Shown: in pieces, positions 1-7,200 of the stretch | Numbering within the stretch: position 1 is the stretch's first letter | Layout of the letters: each line of letters begins with the position of its first letter | Assembly: GCA_937952305.1 (NCBI GenBank) | Contig: CALFZO010000030.1 | Span: forward strand, 1 to 10,275 | Source: an uncultured Anaerolineales bacterium | GTDB lineage: Bacteria > Chloroflexota > Anaerolineae > Anaerolineales > UBA6663 | DNA length: 10,275 bases | Reading direction: 5' to 3' | The notes under the pieces: generated by a model | What the model saw: the letters and a program-made list of their open reading frames with translations, nothing else | Databases searched by the model: none | What the model was told of the DNA's origin: nothing | Position numbers and translations under genes: made by a program

Positions 1-1
1 C

Positions 2-101
2 GCCTAACGTGGCGGTTCAGGCGCTTGGCCGAGCGCGTTAGCCCGAGCACCGCGAGGGCAGCGCGAAGGCCAAGTCGCCTGCAACCGCGTGTTAGCGTGC
101 C
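2..101 (-). other. attC: Integron attC recombination site
   Basis: Read on the minus strand this is an attC. The right-end box is GTTAGGC (plus 8-2), matching the GTTRRRY consensus, and the left-end box is CGCTAAC (plus 97-91). Between them, plus 12-17, 18-23 and 24-30 pair perfectly with 83-88, 76-81 and 68-74. The only irregularities are two single unpaired bases, at 75 and 82, both in the arm that is the left arm of the minus-strand reading. Extra bases confined to the left arm are the structural signature of attC and set its orientation. A short mismatched spacer (9-11 against 89-90) separates the end boxes from the stem, as in known sites. The loop (31-67) is variable. Total length of about 97 bases lies within the known attC range. 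The left box CGCTAAC departs from RYYYAAC but matches its own cassette start. Confidence 0.8.
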
Positions 102-581
102 TGCTATGTGAACGGGTTGAAACGGACGACAGCCCGAACAGCTCTTTGAAACTAGCGCAGCGCCGGGACGAGATGGGTAAAACACCTTCGCTGTTTTCAC
201 CACCGTTACAAGCCTGGTTTTCAGCTGTGCCTGTTACCGGCGCCCGGCCGGATCAAAATCGCTGACGCAGAGTTTACCCCAAATCCGGGTATGACCCAGC
301 GGCGGTGGAAGAACCAAGTGCAGCGCGAGTCGTTTACCTGCTTGGCGGTGACGATTCGCCGGCGATGAAATGGCTGGCGATTGCCTGCGGCGCTTGAACC
401 GTCGTTTGACCCCCTGAACGGCGCTTGGTGGGAGTGGCCTTACACCGCCGCCTTACAAAGAATCCAGGCCGGGCGACGGAGTTATCGAAAGCGATGACTC
501 TCGCCACCGGTATTCTGATGAGATCGCAAGAACTCCGAAGACCCGGCCGGCGCGGCGCAGCTCCGCATCTGGGCACGCTAA
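8..581 (-). mobile_element. Integron gene cassette (single, leftward)
   Basis: A 574-bp unit bounded by two G/TT crossover points on the minus strand: GTTAGCG at plus 582-576 and GTTAGGC at plus 8-2. In a circular cassette the start sequence becomes the right half of its own attC, so it must pair with that attC's left box. Here plus 572-583 is a perfect 12-base inverted match to plus 90-101, as expected of one intact cassette. The adjoining sequence at 583-691 does not fold as a second attC, so this could be the first cassette after an attI, or a cassette inserted at a secondary GTT site. No integrase gene is present in the window. The window edge falls at the cassette end, so further cassettes may lie to the left. 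Confidence 0.75.
334..576 (-). CDS. Possible cassette-encoded 80-residue protein
   Basis: This reading frame opens with GTG only five bases inside the cassette start, the usual layout for cassette genes, and ends at 334. The product is arginine- and proline-rich and ends in SPPSR. It shows no recognisable domain, signal peptide or membrane segment. There is no clear ribosome binding site between the crossover point and the GTG. A second frame (650-453) is open across much of the same DNA, which weakens the coding case. The remaining 230 bases to the attC hold no convincing frame. I do not recognise the protein. The cassette may be non-coding or carry an RNA or promoter instead. Confidence 0.3.
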   Translation of the reverse strand: MPRCGAAPRRPGLRSSCDLIRIPVARVIAFDNSVARPGFFVRRRCKATPTKRRSGGQTTVQAPQAIASHFIAGESSPPSR

Positions 582-691
582 CATTTGATTAGACTGACGA
601 GACCCCCGATGCCTATAGCAGTGGAGCCGGGTCTTCGCCCCTATATGCAAACCGCCCGCTGTCTTCAGCCTCTACGATTAGAGCCGGGTGT

Positions 692-1039
692 CTAGCCGTA
701 GATGCGCTCGTGCCCAATGATGCGATTCTCCAGCCCTAGTTTCACTGCCAGATCGTATCGCAACTCCCAGTAACGGCCTGGCCGGTTCCACTGCCCACCA
801 GCATATTTTACTCTACCCGCGATGTCGGTTTCGCCCCAGGTGATTTGCAGGTGCACGATCGTGTCGGGCTTGAAGCGTGGCGTCCAATCAGCTTCGTCGA
901 CAATGAGCTCCACAGTCTTGTAGCGGCGCCGCTTCTCCTCGTCATAGCGATAGCGGACGCAGACTAACTGGCTGCCATATTGCTGAACCAGTTTCCTGGT
1001 TCCGCGCTGGCCGGGACTGAGCGTGAGACGGATACGCAT
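692..1039 (-). CDS. Conserved hypothetical protein, 115 aa
   Basis: The gene starts at ATG 1039 and ends at TAG 692. The product is a small, highly basic, soluble protein with no signal peptide or membrane segment. Its N-terminus reads MRIRLTLSPGQRGTRKL, followed by a YRYDEEKRRRYKTVELIV block and a C-terminal half with AGGQWNRPGRYWELRYD. From memory it resembles an uncharacterised family, found in scattered Gammaproteobacteria and Chloroflexota, that shares the SPGQRGT and WELRYD blocks. I know of no assigned function. The alternating charged strands and conserved tryptophans suggest a compact beta-rich nucleic-acid- or protein-binding fold, which is inference. It faces away from the downstream operon and towards the integron cassette. 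There is no attC between 583 and 691, so it does not look like a cassette itself. Confidence 0.75.
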   Translation of the reverse strand: MRIRLTLSPGQRGTRKLVQQYGSQLVCVRYRYDEEKRRRYKTVELIVDEADWTPRFKPDTIVHLQITWGETDIAGRVKYAGGQWNRPGRYWELRYDLAVKLGLENRIIGHERIYG

Positions 1040-1293
1040 GGCCTCGAGTATACGAACAAATCAGGCCGTCGCCGCGCCGGGGTTCGTTGGCACGATCGCC
1101 TATTCGATTGTTATTCAGACGGGAAACCGCATGTTTGTCGCCCCAGACTCAGACTGGCCGGCCTTCCCTGTCTGGGAGTCCGCCGCGTGCCTGGGCGCGC
1201 ATAGCACCGTGACCTCGGCGTTTTCGGGTATCCCAACTGAGCCAGACCGACTCCAACGCTCGCCCCTATTGCTTCTGCTCGGGTAATTTGGTT
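1040..1293. other. Intergenic region between divergent genes
   Basis: This stretch separates the minus-strand gene ending its leader at 1039 from the plus-strand operon. It should hold promoters for both. I see no gene, RNA or mobile-element end in it. The frames open across it (1023-1286 and 980-1204 plus, 1345-1115 minus) have no plausible start context or family resemblance. A weak dyad pairs 1142-1148 with 1171-1177, but has no run of T after it. Confidence 0.5.
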
Positions 1294-1326
1294 CTATCTC
1301 TCCGCGACGTGCGCAAGGAGAGATAG
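1294..1326 (+). promoter_or_regulatory. Inverted repeat overlapping the RBS of the HTH gene
   Basis: The arms ctatctctcc (1294-1303) and ggagagatag (1317-1326) are a perfect 10-base inverted repeat with a 13-base spacer. The right arm contains most of the AAGGAG Shine-Dalgarno sequence (1315-1320) and ends one base before the GTG start at 1328. As RNA it would fold into a hairpin hiding the ribosome binding site. As DNA it is a two-fold-symmetric target of the size expected for a dimeric HTH regulator. A poor promoter match (TTGCTT 1269-1274, TTCTAT 1292-1297, 17-base spacing) would place the left arm across a -10 region. Which of the two roles applies is inference. Confidence 0.6.
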
Positions 1327-1327
1327 C

Positions 1328-1582
1328 GTGTTGGCCGAACCTCAACAGCCCACCCCTGAAATCATCGGCCCGGTCCGGGCGGCCGAAATTCTACAACTGG
1401 ATCGATCAACGGTCAGACGCCTGGCCAATCAGGGCGCCATCCCGGTCCACGCCTGGACGCCCGGAGGCCATGCGCGGTTTCTCAAGTCAGAGGTGGAATG
1501 GCTGCGCGATCAGCTAGCCGCCCGGACCAAGCTGCCGCGGTCGCTCAAACGGCTGCGGCAGATCCGGCAGGCCGGCTCATGA
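1328..1582 (+). CDS. BldC/excisionase-like HTH DNA-binding protein
   Basis: An 84-residue protein starting at GTG 1328, with AAGGAG seven bases upstream. It has the short MerR-type winged helix-turn-helix seen in BldC, phage excisionases and antirepressors. Residues 15-24 (PVRAAEILQL) form the first helix, 25-33 (DRSTVRRLA) the recognition helix, and TPGGHARF (44-51) the wing. SEVEWLRDQL (54-63) is the final helix. The tail (64-84) is basic and could extend DNA contacts. There is no effector-binding domain, so it probably acts as a small transcription regulator or DNA-bending factor. It is the first gene of the operon and overlaps the next by ATGA. With the inverted repeat in front of it, self-regulation of the operon is the simplest reading. 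An excisionase role is less likely, since no integrase lies nearby. Confidence 0.85.
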   Translation: MLAEPQQPTPEIIGPVRAAEILQLDRSTVRRLANQGAIPVHAWTPGGHARFLKSEVEWLRDQLAARTKLPRSLKRLRQIRQAGS

Positions 1583-2151
1583 TCAGGCCCGGTACGCGAT
1601 CCGGCCGCCTCGACGCCTTTATCGCGGTCAGTTTGCTGGTCTTTGCCAGCTACCGGCTCACCGGCGCGAGTGTGCTTAGCCTGTTATTGGCCGCACAGGC
1701 CGGTCTTGTGGCGATGTTGCTCGTGATCCGGCGCGGCCCGGCGCGGGAGGCGCGTTGGCCGCTGCGGTGGCTTGCATGGTGGACGGCTTTGACGCCCCTA
1801 TTGATGCGGCCCGGCCGCGACGAGGTCTTGACTGTGACGGTGCAGGTCGCCGGCCTGGGTCTGGCGCTCTGGGCCAAGGTCTGTCTCGGCCGCTCATTTG
1901 GGATCGCGCCGGCCGATCGCGGGCTGGTGGTCGCCGGGCCCTATCGCTGGCTGCGCCACCCAGCCTATGCCGGCGAACTGATCAGCTTTGCCGGCGTGTG
2001 GCTGTCTGCACCGACTGGCTGGAATACCGGCCTGCTGGCCCTGATCGCGTTAGGCCTGGTGCTCCGGATTCTGGCTGAGGAGAACGTGATCGGCGGTTAT
2101 GCCGACTATGCGGCCCGGGTGCGCTGGCGCCTGGCGCCGGGGATTTGGTGA
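1579..2151 (+). CDS. ICMT/PEMT-family membrane methyltransferase-like protein
   Basis: A 190-residue integral membrane protein. I place the start at ATG 1579, overlapping the upstream stop as ATGA; the frame is open further upstream, but that part is a shadow of the HTH gene. There are about five hydrophobic segments: residues 11-25, 29-50, 61-76, 83-101 and 133-165, the last long enough for two passes. The diagnostic region is GPYRWLRHPAYAGE (120-133), followed by EE (167-168) and YADYAARV (174-181). In isoprenylcysteine carboxyl methyltransferases and phospholipid methyltransferases these bind S-adenosylmethionine and shape the active site. The substrate cannot be told from sequence; bacterial members may methylate lipids, thiols or quinone-like compounds. 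Its place in the operon could mean it modifies a membrane component of the apparatus, but this is inference. Confidence 0.85.
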   Translation: MIRPGTRSGRLDAFIAVSLLVFASYRLTGASVLSLLLAAQAGLVAMLLVIRRGPAREARWPLRWLAWWTALTPLLMRPGRDEVLTVTVQVAGLGLALWAKVCLGRSFGIAPADRGLVVAGPYRWLRHPAYAGELISFAGVWLSAPTGWNTGLLALIALGLVLRILAEENVIGGYADYAARVRWRLAPGIW

Positions 2152-2258
2152 TGGAGATGGAACTCATCTTTTTGCAGGGGTTGACCATTGGTCTGGGGAT
2201 CGGGGTTGGGTTGGGCACTCTGGTAATGGCCATCCAGCGCTTCCTGGAAGGCCGGTAG
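2151..2258 (+). CDS. 35-residue single-helix membrane microprotein
   Basis: ATG 2151 shares its A with the stop of the upstream gene (TGATG), so translation is probably coupled. The product begins MEMELIF, then runs through a glycine-patterned hydrophobic stretch (residues 8-27, with GLTIGLGIGVGLGTLV) and ends IQRFLEGR. This is one membrane helix with a negative N-terminus and a positive C-terminus, giving N-out/C-in topology. The spaced glycines (GxxxG-like, residues 10-22) are typical of helix packing or oligomerisation. It could be a partner of the adjacent membrane methyltransferase or a subunit of the downstream machine. I do not recognise the family. The overlap and clean membrane profile support it as real. 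Confidence 0.55.
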   Translation: MEMELIFLQGLTIGLGIGVGLGTLVMAIQRFLEGR

Positions 2259-2325
2259 ATACGGCGTGCTGGCAGGTCCCGGTTCACAGTGCAGTTAGCG
2301 ACACAGGAAATGAGGGATTGAGGGA

Positions 2326-3942
2326 ATGTTCGATCTGAAGTTGGTACGGTTGGCCGGCGTCCTGCTGCTGTCGGCATTGCTGGCCGGTGGCAGGCACGCA
2401 TCCGCCGGTGCCTCGGTCGGCACAGGATTTACCTATCAGGGGCAATTGATCCGGGATAGCACACCTGTCTCGGAGACCTGCGATTTTCAGTTCGCGCTCT
2501 GGGATCAGGCGCGTGACGGCTCACAGGTCGGCGCGGCGCAGACTGCAACTGCCACAGTCGCAAACGGCCTGTTCACAGCTCAACTCGATTTTGGCCCCGG
2601 CGCCTTCGATGGCTCAGCGCGCTGGCTGGCCGTGGCCGTGCGTTGCCCGGCGGGAGGCGGCGAATTCACCGCGCTGGATCCCCGTACGCGGCTGACGCCC
2701 GCCCCGTATGCGCAATATGCCTTTTCCGCGCCCTGGGCCGGCCTGCACGGTGTTCCGACGGACCTGCTAGACGGCGATCAGGACACGACCTACGCGGCCG
2801 GCTCTGGCCTGTCCTTAACGGATGGGGTCTTCAGTATCCCGGAGGGCGCGCTAACGGCCGAACACCTGGCGCCAGGCGCCGTCAGTGCCAGCAGCGTGGA
2901 CACAACCACGGTCCAGGCGCGCGTGAGCGGGCTATGCGGGGAAGGCGAATTCGTCCGCCAGATCAATGCCGATGGCTCGGTCATCTGTGGCCAAGACGCG
3001 GACACGGTTCTGGCTGCTGGTGACGGCCTCGCACTCGCCGGTCAGGCGCTGGCCGTAGACACCACTGTGGTCCGCGTCGCCAATCTACCCCAGTTGATCA
3101 GCGCGGCGGGCTACCTCACAGAAACACTGGCTGATGAGCGTTACGCCCTGGTCGCCGGCCCCGGCCTGGCGCGGAGTGGGACTACGTTCAGCGTCGTGAC
3201 CGACACCGTCCAGGCGCGGATCACCGGGACCTGCCCGGCCGGCCAGTACGTGCGCCAGGTGGAGGCTGACGGCGCCGTCGTCTGCGGCCAGGACGCGGAC
3301 AGCGGCGGCGACATCACGGCCGTCACCACCGGGGCCGGTCTGAGCGGCGGGGCGGCGAGCGGTGACGCCGCGCTGGCGCTGGCCAACTCCTACCGCCTGC
3401 CGCAGTCGTGCGCGGCCGGCCAGGTGCCGGTCAGCGACGGGGCCGGCGGCTGGGCATGCCAGAGCCTGCTCCCGCCCGGCACGATCGCGTTCTTCGCCCA
3501 GGCTGCATGTCCGGCCGGCTGGAGCGAGGTCACGGCCCTGCGCGGCCGGGCTGTCGTCGGCCTGCCGGCTGGGGGCACGGTGAATGCCGCCGTCGGGACG
3601 GCGCTGCCCAATCAGGGGACGCGCACGGTCACGCTGGCTACGGCCAACCTGCCCGCCCACACACACAGCGTCGACCCAGCCCCGGTCACCACCGGCGCAG
3701 CCGGCGCGGGCTCCCACACCGCCTACTCCGGCACCGAGCAATGGGATGGCACAGGCGGCCAGGCCCTGCTGTACGGCACGCTCGCGCAGGGCTCAGGCCA
3801 GTGGCGCAGCGGGATCTCGGCCGAGGGCGACCACACCCACAGCGTCGATGTCCCCGGCACCACCACGACCAGCACCGGCTCGGGAACGGCTTTCGATGTC
3901 ACCATGCCCTACCTGCAGCTGCTGGCCTGCAGCCGGAACTGA
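2326..3942 (+). CDS. Secreted phage-tail-collar-like fibre protein
   Basis: A 538-residue protein. Residues 1-27 are a Sec signal peptide (hydrophobic core VLLLSALLAGG, cut near HASAG). Residues 35-135 form a beta-sandwich (FTYQGQL to TPAPYAQYAF) of a kind I recall at the N-termini of secreted proteins in Chloroflexota and Planctomycetota. The middle is low-complexity beta-strand sequence, with a Cys-containing segment twice (196-226 and 295-325, each VQAR...C...VRQ...C-GQDAD). Residues 385-538 are a tail-collar domain (PGTIAFFAQAACPAGW to FDVTMPYLQLLAC), with HTH tripeptides at 445-447 and 503-505. In phage fibre tips such HxH motifs bind metal in the trimer. ATG 2326 is preceded by GAGGGA at zero spacing, so the ribosome binding site is unusual. 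I infer an extracellular trimeric fibre or adhesin. No other phage genes are nearby. Confidence 0.85.
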   Translation: MFDLKLVRLAGVLLLSALLAGGRHASAGASVGTGFTYQGQLIRDSTPVSETCDFQFALWDQARDGSQVGAAQTATATVANGLFTAQLDFGPGAFDGSARWLAVAVRCPAGGGEFTALDPRTRLTPAPYAQYAFSAPWAGLHGVPTDLLDGDQDTTYAAGSGLSLTDGVFSIPEGALTAEHLAPGAVSASSVDTTTVQARVSGLCGEGEFVRQINADGSVICGQDADTVLAAGDGLALAGQALAVDTTVVRVANLPQLISAAGYLTETLADERYALVAGPGLARSGTTFSVVTDTVQARITGTCPAGQYVRQVEADGAVVCGQDADSGGDITAVTTGAGLSGGAASGDAALALANSYRLPQSCAAGQVPVSDGAGGWACQSLLPPGTIAFFAQAACPAGWSEVTALRGRAVVGLPAGGTVNAAVGTALPNQGTRTVTLATANLPAHTHSVDPAPVTTGAAGAGSHTAYSGTEQWDGTGGQALLYGTLAQGSGQWRSGISAEGDHTHSVDVPGTTTTSTGSGTAFDVTMPYLQLLACSRN

Positions 3943-4205
3943 TGCCCATGCCGCGCTTCATCGCCCTCGGACTCCTGGCCCTGAGCCTGCTGGCGGCCTT
4001 ATCCACAAGCCCGGCGTCTGCGCTTGACGGGACGGCGGCCACCGGCGCCGGCTACTCCCTGAGCGGCGTGATCGCGGGCTCGGCGGCCGGGACGGCGGCC
4101 GGCGGCGGCTACGTCCTGAACGGCGGCCTGTGGGTGTCGCCGGGCGAAGCGAGCGAGCCCGCCCCGGTCCAGCACCGGGTCTTCCTGCCCTGGGCGAGCC
4201 GCTGA
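3942..4205 (+). CDS. Small secreted protein with FLPWASR C-terminus
   Basis: An 87-residue product whose ATG overlaps the upstream stop as TGATG. Residues 1-28 are a signal peptide (PRFIALGLLALSLLAAL, cut after PASA). The mature part is rich in Gly and Ala and repeats a short beta-type unit: GAGYSLSGVIAGSAAG, then GGGYVLNGGLWVSPGE. It ends QHRVFLPWASR. Many secreted Chloroflexota proteins carry GGGYxLxGGFW-type strands and end in a similar (K/R)VYLPLVxR tail, recalled rather than searched. The tail may be a surface sorting or anchoring signal. The gene is sandwiched between the collar protein and the Ig-repeat protein with one-base overlaps on both sides, so it is probably made in proportion to them. 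Function unknown; a minor surface subunit or plug fits best. Confidence 0.75.
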   Translation: MPMPRFIALGLLALSLLAALSTSPASALDGTAATGAGYSLSGVIAGSAAGTAAGGGYVLNGGLWVSPGEASEPAPVQHRVFLPWASR

Positions 4206-7200
4206 TGCTCAGACACCGCGCGCTCTCGCTGACTGCCCGCCGCCTGTTGGCGGCCCTGCTCCTCGGGCTTGCTCTGAGCCAGGTCGCCGGCGGCGCCAGC
4301 GCCGACCCGGCCGGGCGGACCGGCGCGGCCTGGGTCCCGCCGGTGAGCGGCTACGCCGATCGCGCCGGCCCGGCCGAATGGGGCTGGCCGGCCTGCACCT
4401 GCAATCCGCAGGAGTATCGGGGGCCGGTCTGCGCCACCGGCCGCGACCCGGTCTGCGGCGGCGACCCCGGCAGCCTGGGCGGGATCTGGGAGTGGCAGGA
4501 CCAGCCCGGCTACTGGGAGCCGTTTGTTTTCCCCGAGGCGTCCGTGTCCGCCAGCCTGGCCTGCCTGCCCGGCGCGAACGGCTGGTGCCGGTCGGCCGCG
4601 ACCCTGACGCTCACGGGCCACGAGCCGCTGGCCGGGTACGCGATCACGTCCCTCCAGGGCGAGCGCGATGCGGTGCCGTTCGCGATGTTCGGGGATACGG
4701 CCACGCTGGTCATCGGCGACACGGCGGGCACGACCGTGACCTACCGCGCCCACTCGTCCTTCGGCGACTCGTCCTACCCTGGCGCGACCACGGTGCGCGT
4801 GGACACAACGGCGCCGACGGTGAGCGTGGCCATCGCGGGGCCCGCGGGCACAAACGGCTGGTACACCGGCCCGGTTCAGGTGACGGTCTCCGGCGCGGAT
4901 GCCGCGTCCGGCCTGGCGGCGCTGTATCTGGATGGCGCGGCCTACACCGGGCCGCGGCTCATCGCGGCCGAAGGCCAGACCACGCTGCCGGTCGCCGCCG
5001 CCGACAACGCCGGCAACCTGAGCGGCGCGCAGCCGGCCACGGTGAAGATCGACAGCGTCCCGCCGGCTGCGGCCCACGAGCTGGCAGGCACCCCTGGCGA
5101 GGCTGGTTGGTTCGTCTCGCCCGTGCAGGTAACGATCTCCGGATCGGATGCGACCTCGGGCGTGGCCGCTCTGACCCTGGACGGCTCGCCGTACGCCGGC
5201 CCGCGCACCTATGCGGCTGAAGGCGAGATCACGGTCACGTACGCGGCGCGCGACATGGCCGGCCAGGCCAGCGCGCCGCAGACGGCCCTCTTCCGCGTGG
5301 ACACGACCCCGCCGGCGGTGAGCGCGGCCGTCTCCGGGCCGGCCGGGGACTCGGGTTGGTATCTCGGCCCGGTGACGGTGGAGGTCAGTGGGGCCGATGC
5401 AACGTCCGGCCTGGCGGCGCTGACCCTGGACGGGCAGCCTTACTTGGGTCCGCGCGAGTATGCGGCTGAAGGCGCGACGGCCTACACCTTCTCGGCCCGC
5501 GACGCCGCCGGCAACCTGAGCGCCGCGGGATCAGCCACTGTCCGTATCGACGCGACCGCGCCGGCACTCGACCTGGCCGTGGCCGGGACGCCGGGCCGGA
5601 ACGGCTGGTTCGTTTCGCCGGTCACCGTGACGCTCACCGGCCAGGACGCGGTCAGCGGGCTGGCTGGCCTGGAACTGGGCGGCGCGGTCTATACCAGCCC
5701 GCAAGTCCTTGGCGCGGAAGGCGTGAACACCGTGGCCTACGCCGGCCGCGACGTGGCCGGCAACCGCGCCGCGGGCAGCCGCGCCTTTGGCATCGACACT
5801 CAACCGCCGACCGTCACCGCCACGCTCTCCGGCCAACGCGGCGCCCAGGGCTGGTATGTCTCGCCCGTGACGATCACGCTCTCCGGGTCCGATGCCGCTT
5901 CCGGTCTGAACACACTGGCTCTAAACGGCGCGCCGTATTCCGGTCCGTGGGTGGTCCAGGCGCAGGGTGAGGGTGCGTTCACGTTCAGCGGCCAGGACCA
6001 GGCCGGTAACCGCAGCGGGACCCTGGCCGGCCTGGTCCGGATCGACACCGTCGCGCCGGTGGTGACGGCCACGCTGGCCGGTCAGCTCGGCGCGAACGGC
6101 TGGTACGTCTCGCCGGTCACGGTCACGCTGGCAGCGGCGGATACGACGTCCGGCGTGGCCGGCCTCTCGCTTGACGATCTGCCCTACACAGCGCCCCGCG
6201 TCTTCAGCGATCAGGGCCAGACCACCGTTGGCTACACCGCCGCCGATGTCGCTGACAATCACTCGGCCGAGCAGCGCCAGGTCTTCCGCATCGACACCCG
6301 GCCGCCGGCGACGCGGCCGACGCTGATCGGCCTGCCGGGCCGGAGCGGTTGGTATCTCGGCCCTGTGCTCGTGGTCCTGAGCGCGGAGGATGCGACGTCC
6401 GGCGTGGACCACGTCCTGCTGGACGGCCAGCCTTACACCGGGCCGCGCCTGTTCCCGTCCGGCGTCGTCACAACGACCTACCAGGCCGTGGACCGGGCCG
6501 GCAACGTCGAGCCAGTGCGGACCCTGGTCTTCAACGCGGACGGCACGCCGCCGGCCACGACCGCGACTCTCGCTGGCACGCGCGGCGAGAACGGCTGGTT
6601 CACCAGCGCCGTGACCGTGTCCCTGGCGGCCCGCGATGACCTGTCCGGCGTGGTGCAGGTCTGGCTGAACGGCCAACCGGGGATGGTGCAGTCATTGGAC
6701 ACAGATGGATTGCACCCTGTCGCTTTCGCGGCCGAAGACCTGGCCGGCAACCGCGCGATCACTCAGACGCTCACAGTCCGGATCGACCAAGCGCCGCCCG
6801 AGGTGGCGGTTCTGGCGATGCCGGGTCAGGGTGGGGGGCTGGTGGTGGATGTGCAGGCTCACGACGCCGGCAGCGGCGTCCAGGGCGGCATGGTCGGCAT
6901 TCTGGTCGACGGGCAACTCGTCCAGTGCTGGAACTTCGCCGGCGAGAGCGCCCACGTTGAATGGGACGGCGCCTTGCCCGATGGGCGCAGCCTGCCGCCC
7001 GGCGCCTACACGGTCTGGGCCGCCGCCCACGATGCCGCTGGCCTGAAGTCGACGGCGTCCACCGGTGCCATGCTCGCGCCGGCCGCGACCTTGCCCCCAG
7101 CCCCGACCCAGTCGGCTCCTGTGTCGAGCCAACCTACCACGCCACCATTACCTCCCATCACCCTGGAGCCGGAAGCAACCGCCAGGCCCGATATTCCGTC

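Noticed and set aside
600..634. Stem of 600-605 with 629-634 as terminator or attC/attI between the cassette and the 692-1039 gene
   Set aside because: Only six base pairs, a long loop and no T-run on either strand. It also lacks the RYYYAAC-type box and paired arms of an attC.
453..650. Minus-strand 65-residue frame crossing the cassette boundary
   Set aside because: It overlaps the better placed frame at 334-576, begins outside the cassette, and resembles no family.
1142..1177. Dyad cccagac/gtctggg in the intergenic region
   Set aside because: Seven base pairs with a 22-base loop and no associated T-run or gene end; expected by chance in GC-rich DNA.
2326..3942. Prophage or tailocin remnant, based on the tail-collar domain
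   Set aside because: The protein has its own Sec signal peptide and sits in a coupled operon with surface and pilus genes; no capsid, sheath, holin or lysin is present.
3085..5077. Long open frames on the minus strand (3085-3741 and 4109-5077)
   Set aside because: They lie antisense to well-supported coding genes and have arginine- and glycine-rich products typical of GC-rich shadow frames.
4811..6796. Regular repeats read as a CRISPR array
   Set aside because: The unit is about 249 bases, all coding, with no short identical repeats and unique spacers, and no cas genes nearby.
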